From NCBI RefSeq assembly GCF_005405265.1, contig NZ_BJDS01000018.1, positions 1 through 64,000 on the forward strand: a stretch of DNA of 64,000 nucleotides, written 5' to 3'. The translations under genes were made by a program, and so were the position numbers. Positions 26,776 to 36,046 of this stretch are shown in pieces. The stretch comes from Enterococcus songbeiensis (GTDB taxonomy: Bacteria; Bacillota; Bacilli; Lactobacillales; Enterococcaceae). Position 1 is the stretch's first letter; the number at the start of each line of letters is the position of its first letter. The notes beneath the pieces are model-generated. The model searched no databases. It was not told the DNA's origin and was given only the letters and a program-made list of their open reading frames with translations.

Positions 26776-28420
26776 ATTCGATAATCTGCCATGTTCGATG
26801 GTCATCAAAATAATGGGCTTCCTCCATAGCTTGGCTGACAAGAGATGTTGGATAATGGAGAACTTTCAATAAATTGATGGCATTGCGGCTGGTGGCTGGA
26901 CCATATTTGAGAAGATAATCAAAAGCGATGCCACTTTCTTCTGTAACCTGTTCTTCAAAATGTAGATTTTCACATTTGTTTTTCAAAATTTCCGTTAATT
27001 CGATATCGTGTGTGGCCACAAATGCAAGACTTGGGTATTTATCCAGCCAACTGACAACGCTAGAAGAGGCGGCGATTCGTTCAACAGTGTTGGTTCCTTT
27101 TAGAATTTCGTCTACGAAGCAGTAGCAACGGGTGCCTTTTTCGACCTGAGACAAGAGGCGCTTGATAGATTTGATTTCCGCCACAAAATAGCTGTCACCT
27201 TCGAATAAATCGTCTTCCACTGCCATTGAGGTCAAAACATGTCCCCGTTGCAACGTAAAGCTCTCGGCAATCGCTGTATTGATGGTTTGTGCAAGAATAC
27301 AGTTAAGGGCGATACTTTTCACGTAGGTAGATTTTCCAGAAGCGTTGGAACCGGTGACCAGCGTATTTTTTTGCCAATTGACAGGATTAGCGACCGCACC
27401 ATTGATTAACGGATGGTAACTATTCTCGGCTGACACGCCGCCTTCTTTAAACTGAGGTTGACAGGTTAATGGCATAAAGGTTCGGAAATTTAAAATTGCA
27501 GCGGCAACTTCTAATTTTCCAAGGAGATTCCATAGCTTGATTGCTTTATCGGAATGACTGCTGATGCGGCTGATTACCACATTGTAAGCAATGAACGGAA
27601 TCATAAATATCATATTAAGATAATCAAACAATAAATCGGCTTCGCTGGCTTCTTTTGAACGAAATGAAAATCCCCAATGAGCAATGGCTTTCAAGGGGCG
27701 CACCAATGTTTGTAGTTCGCTTTGCCAAGGTCCTTTTAGCTTGCTGAGTTTTTCAGCCGTTGCAATTGTTTGAACCAGATACCGCATACTATTCAGTTCG
27801 GTATCCAATTGATTTTTTTTCACCAAATAAAAACAAGTATTAAAAAGTACAGAACCAATCAGTAGCATAATGCCTAAAAAAGGCTGAAAAAGAGCAAGAA
27901 GTAGGCTGGCGATAGGCAGGAATCCAAGCGACAAATAAAGCCAAGGCTGCCCCATTTTTTTGTGATTGCCATCTGCTAAATACTGTTTGGTAAAATTATT
28001 GTCCTGCTTTCCCAATTGGGCAAACAGATATTGGATTTCTTCTCTGACTTTTGGCTGTTCTTTGTAAAAAGTAATGATACTCTCCAAATCGTCCTGTTGA
28101 AAATCAAAATTTCGCAGGCGTTGATAAAGGGCCTCGGAGCCAACACTGGAATAAGTGGCATTGATTAAATCAAAAATCATGTATAAATCAAGATCATACC
28201 AAGTAATATCATCGATTTCACTTTCCCATTGATGGAAATTTTTTTCAATCTGCCAGGCTTTTTTCAAACTTTCTTCTTTATCTAAGCGGGTCTGGTGAGG
28301 CTGCTTGCCCCAATTTCGTTGTACCTGCTGTCTTAATTTCAAACGGTTGTGAATGGTTAGTCCGATGATTACTGCAATCACCAGTAAAAGAGCACTAAGG
28401 ATAAAAGTTAGTTGTGACAT
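26774..28420 (-). CDS. Membrane-anchored MutS-like ATPase
   Basis: A 548-aa protein with an N-terminal transmembrane helix (about 1-21), two more at about 158-200, one near 268-286, and a C-terminal MutS ATPase domain. Walker A is GSNASGKST (about 357-365), Walker B is CYCFVDEILKGTN, and the ATHDIELTE switch follows. The mismatch-recognition and connector domains of true MutS are absent. It is therefore a MutS homologue of unknown substrate, not the repair protein. It starts 1 bp after the LysR-type gene and is co-transcribed with it. Confidence 0.9.
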   Translation of the reverse strand: MSQLTFILSALLLVIAVIIGLTIHNRLKLRQQVQRNWGKQPHQTRLDKEESLKKAWQIEKNFHQWESEIDDITWYDLDLYMIFDLINATYSSVGSEALYQRLRNFDFQQDDLESIITFYKEQPKVREEIQYLFAQLGKQDNNFTKQYLADGNHKKMGQPWLYLSLGFLPIASLLLALFQPFLGIMLLIGSVLFNTCFYLVKKNQLDTELNSMRYLVQTIATAEKLSKLKGPWQSELQTLVRPLKAIAHWGFSFRSKEASEADLLFDYLNMIFMIPFIAYNVVISRISSHSDKAIKLWNLLGKLEVAAAILNFRTFMPLTCQPQFKEGGVSAENSYHPLINGAVANPVNWQKNTLVTGSNASGKSTYVKSIALNCILAQTINTAIAESFTLQRGHVLTSMAVEDDLFEGDSYFVAEIKSIKRLLSQVEKGTRCYCFVDEILKGTNTVERIAASSSVVSWLDKYPSLAFVATHDIELTEILKNKCENLHFEEQVTEESGIAFDYLLKYGPATSRNAINLLKVLHYPTSLVSQAMEEAHYFDDHRTWQIIE

Positions 28421-28421
28421 G

Positions 28422-29258
28422 TCATTCCAAGCTTTCTTTATTCATTTTTGCAACAATTTCTTCAATTGCTTCTGCAACTTCAATCAGTATTTTGCGGAAA
28501 ATCACTTTATGGGTTAATAGGAAAAAATCACGTATATTGTTTTCTTTCAAAGGCTCCCAAGTAATCCCAGAATCAACAGATAATTTTGAAATGATTGCTT
28601 TCCCGATTCCTTCCCGTAAAAGAGCTAGGATGGCTTCGGAATTGTTTACATAGATCATGTTTGGCGTCAAATTGTGCTGTTTCAGATAGACCTCATTGTA
28701 AAAGCGCAGGGCAGAATCATTTTCTCGCAACAGCCAATACTTGGAGTCGGCTTTACCGGCCAAGACCAATTCATCTTTATAAATCGGAGCTTGGACTAAA
28801 ACCTCACTGCGTTCTGCTTTTTCAATAAAACCAATATCTACTTTATTCTGTTCCATTTGATGGACGACATCATCTGAATTCATCATCAGCAGACTAAAAT
28901 CAATCAATGGAAAGCGTTCGACTAATTTCGGCAAAAATTTTGGCAGAAAATAGATGGCACAGGTATGAGAACAGGCGATTACACAGCGTTCACGGAAATT
29001 TTCATGATCAATCAAACGTTTTTCCGTATCCTGCCATTCTTCCAAAATCTGTAAGACGCGGGGATACAAAAAGGCGGCTTCTACTGTCGGCACAATTTCC
29101 TGTTTGCCATTGCGTAAAAAAAGGATCACACCAAGTTGATCTTCCAATTTTTTTATCTGTGCTGAAACCGTCGGCTGTGAAAGAAAAAGACGTTCTGCAC
29201 TTTGAGTAAAATTTTTTGTTTCATACACAGACACAAAGGTTTGCAATAGCTGAAACAT
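28422..29258 (-). CDS. LysR family transcriptional regulator
   Basis: A 278-aa regulator. The N-terminal winged HTH (NFTQSAERLFLSQPTVSAQIKKLEDQLG, residues about 17-44, shown in part) is typical LysR, and the effector-binding domain starts near residue 88. The ligand is unknown. It is followed at 1 bp by the MutS-like gene, an odd pairing since LysR regulators usually control divergent genes. ATG 29258 has AGGAGG upstream. nrdI, on the same strand, ends about 50 bp upstream of it. Confidence 0.93.
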   Translation of the reverse strand: MFQLLQTFVSVYETKNFTQSAERLFLSQPTVSAQIKKLEDQLGVILFLRNGKQEIVPTVEAAFLYPRVLQILEEWQDTEKRLIDHENFRERCVIACSHTCAIYFLPKFLPKLVERFPLIDFSLLMMNSDDVVHQMEQNKVDIGFIEKAERSEVLVQAPIYKDELVLAGKADSKYWLLRENDSALRFYNEVYLKQHNLTPNMIYVNNSEAILALLREGIGKAIISKLSVDSGITWEPLKENNIRDFFLLTHKVIFRKILIEVAEAIEEIVAKMNKESLE

Positions 29259-29309
29259 ACCAACGACCTCCTACAAATCAGTTAACGATATGTATTTATA
29301 CCATTAAAT

Positions 29310-29780
29310 TTAAGAATTTTCTAGCGTATTTTTGTTTGCTGCAGCTTCTGTCAAAACCTTATAGATGGTTTTAAGGTCTTCGTTTGTTCCTCGAAGTTCA
29401 TAATCTGCTAAAAAAGGAATCTGAAACTGCTGGGCATATTGTTTAGCAGTCAGACAATATTGTCGATTGAAATTTTTATTGCCGCTGCCGACGACGCCGA
29501 GACAGTAGCGGTAATTTTCTTGAAATGCAAGGTAGTCCCGCATACTTTCTGTCAAAATTTCGTGGTCGCCGTTGTCTACGCCATTGCCACCTTCTAAATA
29601 AGTAGGAACGAAAACAAAAAAAGGAGCCGTTTCAGCGGCCAAAACAGAATTTTCGTGAATTTCTTTTAATTGGATTACAGGCGCTTCGTCTGCTGTGTGT
29701 TCTTGGGCATATTTTTGCAATCGTTGTGCAAATGAACGGGTATTTCCTGAAATAGAGATATATAAAATCGTAAGTGTCAT
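29310..29780 (-). CDS. nrdI: Flavodoxin-like ribonucleotide reductase partner NrdI
   Basis: A 156-aa NrdI that supplies the oxidant for assembling the Mn(III)2-tyrosyl radical in NrdF. The FMN loop ISISGNTRSFAQRL (near 8-21), the 50s-region stretch FVPTYLEGGNGVDNGDHE and the C-terminal VVGSGNKNFNRQYCLTAKQYA are diagnostic. I start it at ATG 29780, behind GGGAGGATG; an in-frame codon 24 bp upstream is unlikely. It lies about 27 kb from nrdHE, unlike the usual nrdHIEF clusters, and no NrdR box is obvious upstream. Confidence 0.95.
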   Translation of the reverse strand: MTLTILYISISGNTRSFAQRLQKYAQEHTADEAPVIQLKEIHENSVLAAETAPFFVFVPTYLEGGNGVDNGDHEILTESMRDYLAFQENYRYCLGVVGSGNKNFNRQYCLTAKQYAQQFQIPFLADYELRGTNEDLKTIYKVLTEAAANKNTLENS

Positions 29781-29802
29781 AAAAACATCCTCCCTCTGAG
29801 CC

Positions 29803-29811
29803 ATTATAGCA
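29803..29811 (-). promoter_or_regulatory. nrdI extended -10
   Basis: TGCTATAAT on the minus strand (TATAAT at 29808-29803), about 25 bp before the nrdI start. The -35 is poor. Confidence 0.5.
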
Positions 29812-29901
29812 TGTCGGAATCGAAAAAAACTTTGGATAAACTATTTCGTGGATTTTTTTAAATTAATTTCATTTTTATAACACAAAAAAATCTGGGTTTG
29901 T

Positions 29902-29924
29902 TATAATAAATGTAAGCGTTGCAA
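29902..29924 (+). promoter_or_regulatory. Antiporter promoter with possible cre site
   Basis: -10 TATAAT (29902-29907) is followed at 29911-29924 by TGTAAGCGTTGCAA, which matches the catabolite-responsive element consensus at about 12 of 14 positions. A site just after the -10 would repress. Mismatches fall in the 3' half, so this is tentative. Confidence 0.4.
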
Positions 29925-29953
29925 AAAAAGAGTGACGAGAGGATGTTTTTTAT

Positions 29954-31387
29954 ATGAAAGAAATACGCAACAAGAAAGTGACGGGAATCAGCTTGATTCC
30001 TTTAATCGGATTAGTGATCGGTTCAGCAATCGGCGGTGGAATTTTTGGAATCATGACTGATTTGTCGGGGGCTGCTGGTGGACCGGCACTGATGGGCTGG
30101 CTGTTGGTAGGTGGGTCGATGTTATTGCTTTCCTTAGCTATTAATAATTTGAATAAAAAGCGTCCGGATTTAAATGGCGGAATTTACAGTTATGCTGAAG
30201 CAGGTTTCGGTCGTTTTGCCGGCTTGATCAGTGGCTGGGGATATTGGTTGACCTGTTGGCTGGGCAATGTGGCGTTTGCTACATTGCTGATGAGTGCGTT
30301 AGGTTATTTCTTTCCGATATTTCAAGGAGGACAAAACAAATCGTCAGTTATTTTAAGTACGGTGTTGTTATGGCTGTATGCGTGGTTGGTCAATCGTGGT
30401 GTGGAAAATGCCAGTATCGTCAACGCCATCGTAACACTATGTAAGTTGATTCCTTTAGCAATCTTTGCCTTTATTGCCCTATTTCGTTTTGATCTCACCC
30501 TTTTTTTGGAAAATTTTTCAAGCCGCAATATTCTTGGACCTGCGGGATTATCGCTTCCTTTTGAGCATCAGGTGATGGGCTGTGTGATGGTGATGCTATG
30601 GGTCTTTGTTGGAATTGAAGGAGCATCGGCTGTTGGTTCACGAGCACGAAAAAAAACAGACGTCGGAAAAGCGACGGTCTTAGGTCTGATCGGTTTACTG
30701 GTTGTTTATATGCTGATTTCTCTTTTGCCCTATGGAATTTTAACTACGGAAGAATTAGCGTCGATTCAAACCCAACCAGCGATGGGGTATTTATTTGAAT
30801 TAATGGTTGGTAGATGGGGAGCGATTTTGATCAATGGTGGCTTAATTGTTTCTTTGATTGGTGTTTGGCTCTCTTGGACGATTTTGCCGGTGGAAACAAT
30901 GCGCAACATGTCAAGAGATGGATTGTTGCCAAAAAGCTGGCAGAAGGTCAATCAAAAAGGGGCGCCGACATTTGCCATCGTAGTGACGACAATCTGCACG
31001 AATCTGTTTCTCTTATCTCTTTTAGTGACAGATGAAGCGTATAATTTTGCTTATACCCTCGGTACGGCGTCCATATTTTTCACCTGGCTGTTTCTTGGAT
31101 TGTATCAAATGAAACTGTCCTATCAGCGAAAAGAAAAACGCCAATTCATGATTGGGGCAGCAGTCAGCCTTTTCTTGCTGTGGGCGATCTTTTTCGTTGC
31201 ATTCAAAGAAGTGCTGATTGTCTCTGTTTTGTATATTCCCGGTGTTTTATTTTTCCTCTACGCTGGAAAGCAGCAAGAATTAAAGTTAGCTGAACAAAAG
31301 CTGGAGCATCTGGCGATCATTTTTGTTTCTGCGATCGGGTTTATTTCTTTCGTCTTGTTTGCGACAGGGATCTTGGCAATCGGGTAA
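29954..31387 (+). CDS. APC family basic amino acid antiporter
   Basis: A 477-aa transporter with about twelve to thirteen membrane helices. The start KVTGISLIPLIGLVIGSAIGGGIFG carries the APC substrate-backbone motif G-S-x-I-G-G-G-I-F-G in helix 1 (about 22-31). Overall it resembles the arginine/ornithine and lysine antiporters of the basic amino acid/polyamine antiporter group. No arc or decarboxylase genes adjoin it, so the substrate cannot be fixed. The ATG at 29954 follows GACGAGAGGATG. Confidence 0.88.
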   Translation: MKEIRNKKVTGISLIPLIGLVIGSAIGGGIFGIMTDLSGAAGGPALMGWLLVGGSMLLLSLAINNLNKKRPDLNGGIYSYAEAGFGRFAGLISGWGYWLTCWLGNVAFATLLMSALGYFFPIFQGGQNKSSVILSTVLLWLYAWLVNRGVENASIVNAIVTLCKLIPLAIFAFIALFRFDLTLFLENFSSRNILGPAGLSLPFEHQVMGCVMVMLWVFVGIEGASAVGSRARKKTDVGKATVLGLIGLLVVYMLISLLPYGILTTEELASIQTQPAMGYLFELMVGRWGAILINGGLIVSLIGVWLSWTILPVETMRNMSRDGLLPKSWQKVNQKGAPTFAIVVTTICTNLFLLSLLVTDEAYNFAYTLGTASIFFTWLFLGLYQMKLSYQRKEKRQFMIGAAVSLFLLWAIFFVAFKEVLIVSVLYIPGVLFFLYAGKQQELKLAEQKLEHLAIIFVSAIGFISFVLFATGILAIG

Positions 31388-31485
31388 ATGAAAAACCCAC
31401 GCCCTCGGGTACTTTGAAAAAAGCGTTATAATATGTTACTATTTTATTATTAAACAACTAATAATTTGTTAGGAGCTTGTTATTT

Positions 31486-32058
31486 ATGATTCGTTTTGCT
31501 AGAAAAGAAGATGGTGCAGCGATTGCACCGCTGATTCTCGTGATTTTAAAGGATATGGAATTGCCTTTTGTGAAGGAATACGGAGAAGAACTGACGACAA
31601 AGGCATTGGCAGAGGCGGTAACGTTGCCGGATTATCGTTACGGTTTTACCCATGGATTAGTCAATGAAATTGATGGGAAAATTGCCGGTGTGGCGTTCGG
31701 CTATCCCGACAAGGAAGAGCCGTTGATTGATGAACCCTTGCGACCATTATTGAAAAAGTATGGCATCAAAGAAGAAACAAAATTATTCGTTGATCCGGAA
31801 ACCTTTCCTGATGAATGGTACTTGGATTCAATCAGTGTAGCAGAAGAATTTCGCGGCAAGGGGATCGGCTCACAATTACTCGATGCGTTACCCAAATTGG
31901 CACTTCGCGACCAGAAGAAAACGATTGGGCTGAGTGTTGATCGCGGCAATCCAAATGCCAAACGCTTATATGAACGTAAAGGATTCCAAGTCGTTGGTCA
32001 AAAAATGATCAGTGGTCATCTATACGATCACATGCAAAAGAAAATTTCAGAAATCTAA
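31486..32058 (+). CDS. GNAT family N-acetyltransferase
   Basis: A 190-aa GNAT enzyme. The acetyl-CoA site is clear: Y-L-D-S-I-S-V-A-E-E-F-R-G-K-G-I-G (motif A, residues about 109-125) and a C-terminal NPNAKRLYERKGF. The first 60 residues contain an acceptor region without a family-specific signature, so the substrate is unknown. I start it at ATG 31486 (MIRFARKEDG), 10 nt after AGGAG, not the TTG at 31477. It is a single-gene unit ending in a terminator. Confidence 0.9.
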   Translation: MIRFARKEDGAAIAPLILVILKDMELPFVKEYGEELTTKALAEAVTLPDYRYGFTHGLVNEIDGKIAGVAFGYPDKEEPLIDEPLRPLLKKYGIKEETKLFVDPETFPDEWYLDSISVAEEFRGKGIGSQLLDALPKLALRDQKKTIGLSVDRGNPNAKRLYERKGFQVVGQKMISGHLYDHMQKKISEI

Positions 32059-32097
32059 AAAAATGGCTTGCTTCCCGTGAGGAGCAGCCATTTTTTA
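32057..32097. terminator. Bidirectional terminator after the GNAT gene
   Basis: A stem AAAAAATGGCT-GCT with AGC-AGCCATTTTTT around a 10-nt loop, between converging genes; one mismatch. Confidence 0.85.
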
Positions 32098-32613
32098 ATT
32101 GGTTGGTGAGTAATTCAAAAAAGAAGAGCGCTTTTTGTTTTTTTTACGATTGTAAAGCCAATAATCCATGACCGCAGCGATACAAATGCAAACCGGTGCA
32201 TCGGCATCTTCTGTGACATTCAAGACATAATAATCTCCCGTTAGAAAGCTGGCTTTATCCATGGTCATAATTTGATGATTAAAATGGTGGATCGCATATT
32301 GATGATTGTAAATATCTCCTTGGACCGTCCAATGTAACTGTTGGATGTAATAAAAATCTCCCGGCCAATTAAATATTTTTTGCAGCGTCCCAACTTTTTG
32401 AAAATCACTATACAATTCAAAGCGGGTGCCAAAGGTAAAGCTGATCTGTTTGATGCTGGCAACTAATTCTCCATTCATGGCATACAAAGACAAGGCATCG
32501 CCTTTTGTTCCCCAGCGGCCGACCATCAAGAAAAGAGATTTCCCTTTTTCGTCCTTGACGATCGTTCGGGTCACTTGGCTTAGTTGTTTGTCTTGAATAA
32601 AAAATTCAGACAT
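32095..32613 (-). CDS. LURP-one-related (tubby-like) protein
   Basis: A 172-aa protein of the LURP-one-related family (YxjI type), which folds like the membrane-tethered Tubby/scramblase domain. Recognisable segments: a starting FFIQDKQLSQVTRT, the central S-L-Y-A-M-N-G-E-L-V-A-S-I-K-Q, and a final A-A-V-M-D-Y-W. A basic C-terminal tail (YNRKKNKKR) follows. The function in bacteria is not established. ATG 32613 is preceded by GGAGGAACAGCT. Confidence 0.85.
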   Translation of the reverse strand: MSEFFIQDKQLSQVTRTIVKDEKGKSLFLMVGRWGTKGDALSLYAMNGELVASIKQISFTFGTRFELYSDFQKVGTLQKIFNWPGDFYYIQQLHWTVQGDIYNHQYAIHHFNHQIMTMDKASFLTGDYYVLNVTEDADAPVCICIAAVMDYWLYNRKKNKKRSSFLNYSPTN

Positions 32614-32637
32614 AGCTGTTCCTCCTTCAAAAAGGGT

Positions 32638-33507
32638 CTACAGGTTTTCATCAATCGCTCGGCGAATCGCGCTGCCGACACCAGATTCTAGATTTGTGTC
32701 CGTCAGGTAGCGGGCGTATTCCTTCAATTCAAGAGCGGCATTTCCCATCGCAAAGCTGACACCAGCCATTTGAATCATGCTGACATCGTTTAAATTGTCA
32801 CCAATAGTCATAACTTCTGACAAATCAATGCCCCGTTCTTTTGCGACATGAGCAACAGCGATTCCTTTTTGCGCATCCCGATGGTTGATTTCAATATTAT
32901 TTTGGCCGGAAGAAGTGACCACCACTTCACCGAAGCCATCGATTAAAGCAGCCACTGGACCTAACACGGCGGGGCCTTCAGAATGGATGCAGATAATTTT
33001 CAGTACATCAAGATCTTCCTGCTCCAATAAGGAAGTAATACTTTCAACGTAAGTGATTGGTAAAAATTCCAAGCGGGCAGAAGTCATGGCAATCGCCATT
33101 TTATGGGTCAAATGAGGCATTAATTCTGCAATATGGGAAGCAAAATTTTCGATTCGTTGTGCCTGATTTTCCGAAAATAAGCCTTTAGTTGTGGCTACTT
33201 CAAAGTAAATATGGTGTTCCTTCAGTAATTCCAAAATCGTTTGGACTTTATTTTTTGCAATCGGAACTGTGAAAAGGGAAGTTCCTTCGTTATCAAAAAC
33301 CTGTGCGCCGTTCAAATTGATCATGGCACACTTGATGCCGGCAGCTTCCAGTGCAGGCAATGCCTCCGGTCGGTTTCGTCCCGTAGCTACCATAAATTCA
33401 ATTCCTTTTGAGGCGGCATATTGAATAGCCGCCGCATTTTCTTTTGAAATTTGCATTTGCGAATCCAATAATGTGCCATCCATATCAGAAGCGATTAATT
33501 TGATCAT
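32638..33507 (-). CDS. Cof-type HAD-IIB family hydrolase
   Basis: A 289-aa phosphatase of the haloacid dehalogenase superfamily. Motif I is D-M-D-G-T-L-L-D (residues about 8-15), motif II is VATGRNRPE, and motif III/IV is M-T-I-G-D-N-L-N-D-V-S-M with the upstream Lys in the Q-K-G-I-A helix. Type IIB caps usually handle small phosphorylated metabolites such as sugar phosphates or flavin precursors. I start it at ATG 33507 (MIKLIASDMDG), not the codon 30 bp upstream. It lies just upstream of the LURP-one gene and may share its transcript. Confidence 0.93.
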   Translation of the reverse strand: MIKLIASDMDGTLLDSQMQISKENAAAIQYAASKGIEFMVATGRNRPEALPALEAAGIKCAMINLNGAQVFDNEGTSLFTVPIAKNKVQTILELLKEHHIYFEVATTKGLFSENQAQRIENFASHIAELMPHLTHKMAIAMTSARLEFLPITYVESITSLLEQEDLDVLKIICIHSEGPAVLGPVAALIDGFGEVVVTSSGQNNIEINHRDAQKGIAVAHVAKERGIDLSEVMTIGDNLNDVSMIQMAGVSFAMGNAALELKEYARYLTDTNLESGVGSAIRRAIDENL

Positions 33508-33640
33508 TCTTGTTGCACCGTCCTCTTTTGTTGTCAATTCTAGTTTACCACAAAATATTTTAAAATGAGTGGCGAATCAGGACTTGTTTCTCGAAAAAAG
33601 TTGCGCTAGAGTTAAGAAAACAAATAAGGAGGAGCGCTCC

Positions 33641-34321
33641 ATGAAAACGATTCTTCACAATAGTTGGCAAGATATTTTACAAAGTGAATTTGACCGGCCT
33701 TATTATCGGGCACTGCATCAATTTTTAAAACAGGAATACCAAACACAAAAGATTCATCCAGATATGTTTCACATTTTTGAAGCACTGGAATTGACTCCCT
33801 ATGAAAAAGTGAAGGTGGTCATTTTAGGGCAGGACCCTTATCACGGTGTTAATCAAGCCCACGGACTTTCTTTTTCCGTTCAGCCGGGGGTCAAAGTTCC
33901 TCCTTCGTTACAAAATATTTACAAAGAATTGCAAACGGATGTCGGTGTTAAACCTGTTAATCACGGTTACCTGACCAGTTGGGCGAAACAAGGGGTCTTA
34001 TTGTTGAACACTGTTTTGACGGTTCGAGAGGGACAAGCTTATTCTCATCGTGGACAGGGGTGGGAACGATTGACAGATGCCATCATTCAAAAACTAAACG
34101 AGCGGGAACAACCCATCGTTTTTATTTTGTGGGGAAGACCGGCACAGGAAAAAGAAAAAATGATTGATACATCAAAACATTTGATCATTAAATCACCACA
34201 TCCAAGTCCGTTATCTGCTCATCGCGGCTTCTTTGGTTCCCGCCCTTTTTCTCAAACCAATGAAGGACTGAAAAAATTTGGCGAAACACCAATCGATTGG
34301 CAATTGCCTGATACAGTGTAA
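33641..34321 (+). CDS. ung: Uracil-DNA glycosylase
   Basis: A 226-aa family 1 UDG that removes uracil from DNA as the first step of base excision repair. The catalytic water-activating motif G-Q-D-P-Y-H-G (residues about 63-69) and the minor-groove loop H-P-S-P-L-S (about 187-192) are intact. I start it at ATG 33641, behind AAGGAGG, since the upstream frame lacks a site. It is followed by pta, a common order in enterococci. Confidence 0.97.
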   Translation: MKTILHNSWQDILQSEFDRPYYRALHQFLKQEYQTQKIHPDMFHIFEALELTPYEKVKVVILGQDPYHGVNQAHGLSFSVQPGVKVPPSLQNIYKELQTDVGVKPVNHGYLTSWAKQGVLLLNTVLTVREGQAYSHRGQGWERLTDAIIQKLNEREQPIVFILWGRPAQEKEKMIDTSKHLIIKSPHPSPLSAHRGFFGSRPFSQTNEGLKKFGETPIDWQLPDTV

Positions 34322-34477
34322 TAGGATAGCGTTTTCTGTTATATAATAAAACCATCGGAACGTGAAAAAAGTAACGAATTTCAAGGTTTTTTAGTAGTAC
34401 AGCTAAAATAACTGTCCTTTCTTTTCAAGATGGTGTATGATGGATTGGAAGAAAAAAAATCAGGAGGGTATATACTC

Positions 34478-35461
34478 GTGGAATTATTTGACAGTTTAAA
34501 ATTTAAGATCGTTCGTCGTACTATTAAAATCGTTTTCCCAGAAGCAACAGATCCCCGTATCCTAGGTGCAGCTGCACGTCTAAAAGCAGAAGAACTTGTG
34601 GAACCAGTATTGATCGGTTCAAAAGAAGAAATTGCGAAAGCAGCTTCTGCTCGTGGAATTACTACTGATAATTTTGAAATTATCGATCCAGCAAACTTTG
34701 ATCGTTGGGATGAAATGGTGGAATCTTTTGTTGAACGTCGTAAAGGCAAAGCAACCAAAGAACAAGCCGAAAAAATCCTGCAAGACGTAAACTATTTCGG
34801 TACGATGTTGACTTATATGGGCATTACAGATGGTATGGTTTCCGGTGCCGTTCACTCAACTGGTGACACAGTTCGCCCAGCATTGCAAATCATCAAAACA
34901 AAACCTGGCGTAAGTCGTACAAGTGGCGCTTTCTTGATGGTTCGTGGTCGTGACCAAGAAAAATATCTTTTCTCAGATTGTGCGATCAACGTGAATCCAA
35001 CTGCACAAGAATTAGCTGAAATCGCTGTTGACTCTGCAAAAACAGCTGAATTATTCGGCATTGAACCAAAAGTTGCCTTATTAAGTTTCTCAACAAAAGG
35101 TTCAGCCAAAGCACCTGAAGTGGATAAAGTAGCTGAAGCGACTCAGATCGCTCGTAAATTAGCTCCTGATTATCAAATCGATGGCGAATTGCAATTTGAT
35201 GCAGCTTACATTTCGGCAGTTGCACAATTAAAAGCACCTGAATCAGAAGTTGCTGGTGAAGCAACAGTCTTTGTCTTCCCAGAATTGCAATCAGGAAACA
35301 TTGGCTATAAAATTGCTCAACGTTTCGGTAATTTTGAAGCGATTGGACCAATCTTACAAGGCTTGAACAAACCTGTTTCTGACTTGTCTCGTGGTGCCAA
35401 TGAAGAAGATGTTTACAAACTTTCGATCATTACAGCTGCACAAACCTTGATGGAAAACTAA
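34478..35461 (+). CDS. pta: Phosphate acetyltransferase
   Basis: A 327-aa enzyme that interconverts acetyl-CoA and acetyl phosphate, central to acetate metabolism. The start VELFDSLKFKIVRR matches the family once the GTG at 34478 is used; AGGAGGG lies 9 nt upstream. Signature elements include FPEATDPRILGAA, GAVHSTGDTVRPALQ (the substrate region), and the C-terminal GPILQGLNKPVSDLSRG. Codon use is biased as in highly expressed genes. A terminator follows. Confidence 0.97.
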   Translation: MELFDSLKFKIVRRTIKIVFPEATDPRILGAAARLKAEELVEPVLIGSKEEIAKAASARGITTDNFEIIDPANFDRWDEMVESFVERRKGKATKEQAEKILQDVNYFGTMLTYMGITDGMVSGAVHSTGDTVRPALQIIKTKPGVSRTSGAFLMVRGRDQEKYLFSDCAINVNPTAQELAEIAVDSAKTAELFGIEPKVALLSFSTKGSAKAPEVDKVAEATQIARKLAPDYQIDGELQFDAAYISAVAQLKAPESEVAGEATVFVFPELQSGNIGYKIAQRFGNFEAIGPILQGLNKPVSDLSRGANEEDVYKLSIITAAQTLMEN

Positions 35462-35473
35462 AACAAATCATTG

Positions 35474-35513
35474 AAGCGCCAGAATCGCTCGTCGCGGTTT
35501 TGGCGTTTTTTTT
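35474..35513 (+). terminator. pta terminator
   Basis: A stem GCGCCA...TGGCG with an inner CG-rich part and eight T. It lies about 60 bp before the tsaE start, so tsaE may need its own promoter (a TATACT-like -10 is near 35535). Confidence 0.8.
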
Positions 35514-35572
35514 GCTTTCTTTTTCCTAGCAAGCTATACTCTAAAACAGAAATGCAGAAAGGAATCTTGCTC

Positions 35573-36046
35573 ATGATGACATTAAAAAATCCGATAGAAA
35601 CGGAAACATTGGCAGAAGTAATCGGTAGAGTCGCTCAAGCCGGAGATAATTTGGTTTTGACTGGTGATTTGGGCGCTGGAAAAACGACACTGACAAAAGG
35701 GATTGCCAAAGGTCTTGGAATCACCCAAATGATTAAAAGTCCTACCTATACGATTATCAGAGAATATCCAGATGGGCGACTGCCACTGTACCATATGGAT
35801 GTTTATCGGGTAGAATATGGCGCGGATGATTTAGGATTGGATGAATATTTTGAAGGAGATGGACTTTCCGTCATTGAATGGGGCAATATGCTGAAGGAGG
35901 CATTGCCGCAAGATTATCTGGAGTTAATTTTACTTAAGGATCAGCAGGATCTCGAAAAGCGTACCTTCCAGTTAAAAACTTTCGGCCCACAGGCGGAAGC
36001 TTTTAAAACTCGGATTTTAGCAGAATGGACCAAAGAAGATGCGTGA
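35573..36046 (+). CDS. tsaE: tRNA t6A-modification ATPase TsaE
   Basis: A 157-aa P-loop ATPase needed with TsaB and TsaD to make threonylcarbamoyl-adenosine-37 in tRNAs reading ANN codons. Walker A is G-D-L-G-A-G-K-T-T (residues about 31-39); K-S-P-T-Y-T and H-M-D-V-Y-R follow; the E-W-G-N motif is typical. Two adjacent ATGs (35573 and 35576) are possible; I use the first, 8 nt after AGGAA. It overlaps the following GNAT gene by 8 bp. Confidence 0.95.
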   Translation: MMTLKNPIETETLAEVIGRVAQAGDNLVLTGDLGAGKTTLTKGIAKGLGITQMIKSPTYTIIREYPDGRLPLYHMDVYRVEYGADDLGLDEYFEGDGLSVIEWGNMLKEALPQDYLELILLKDQQDLEKRTFQLKTFGPQAEAFKTRILAEWTKEDA

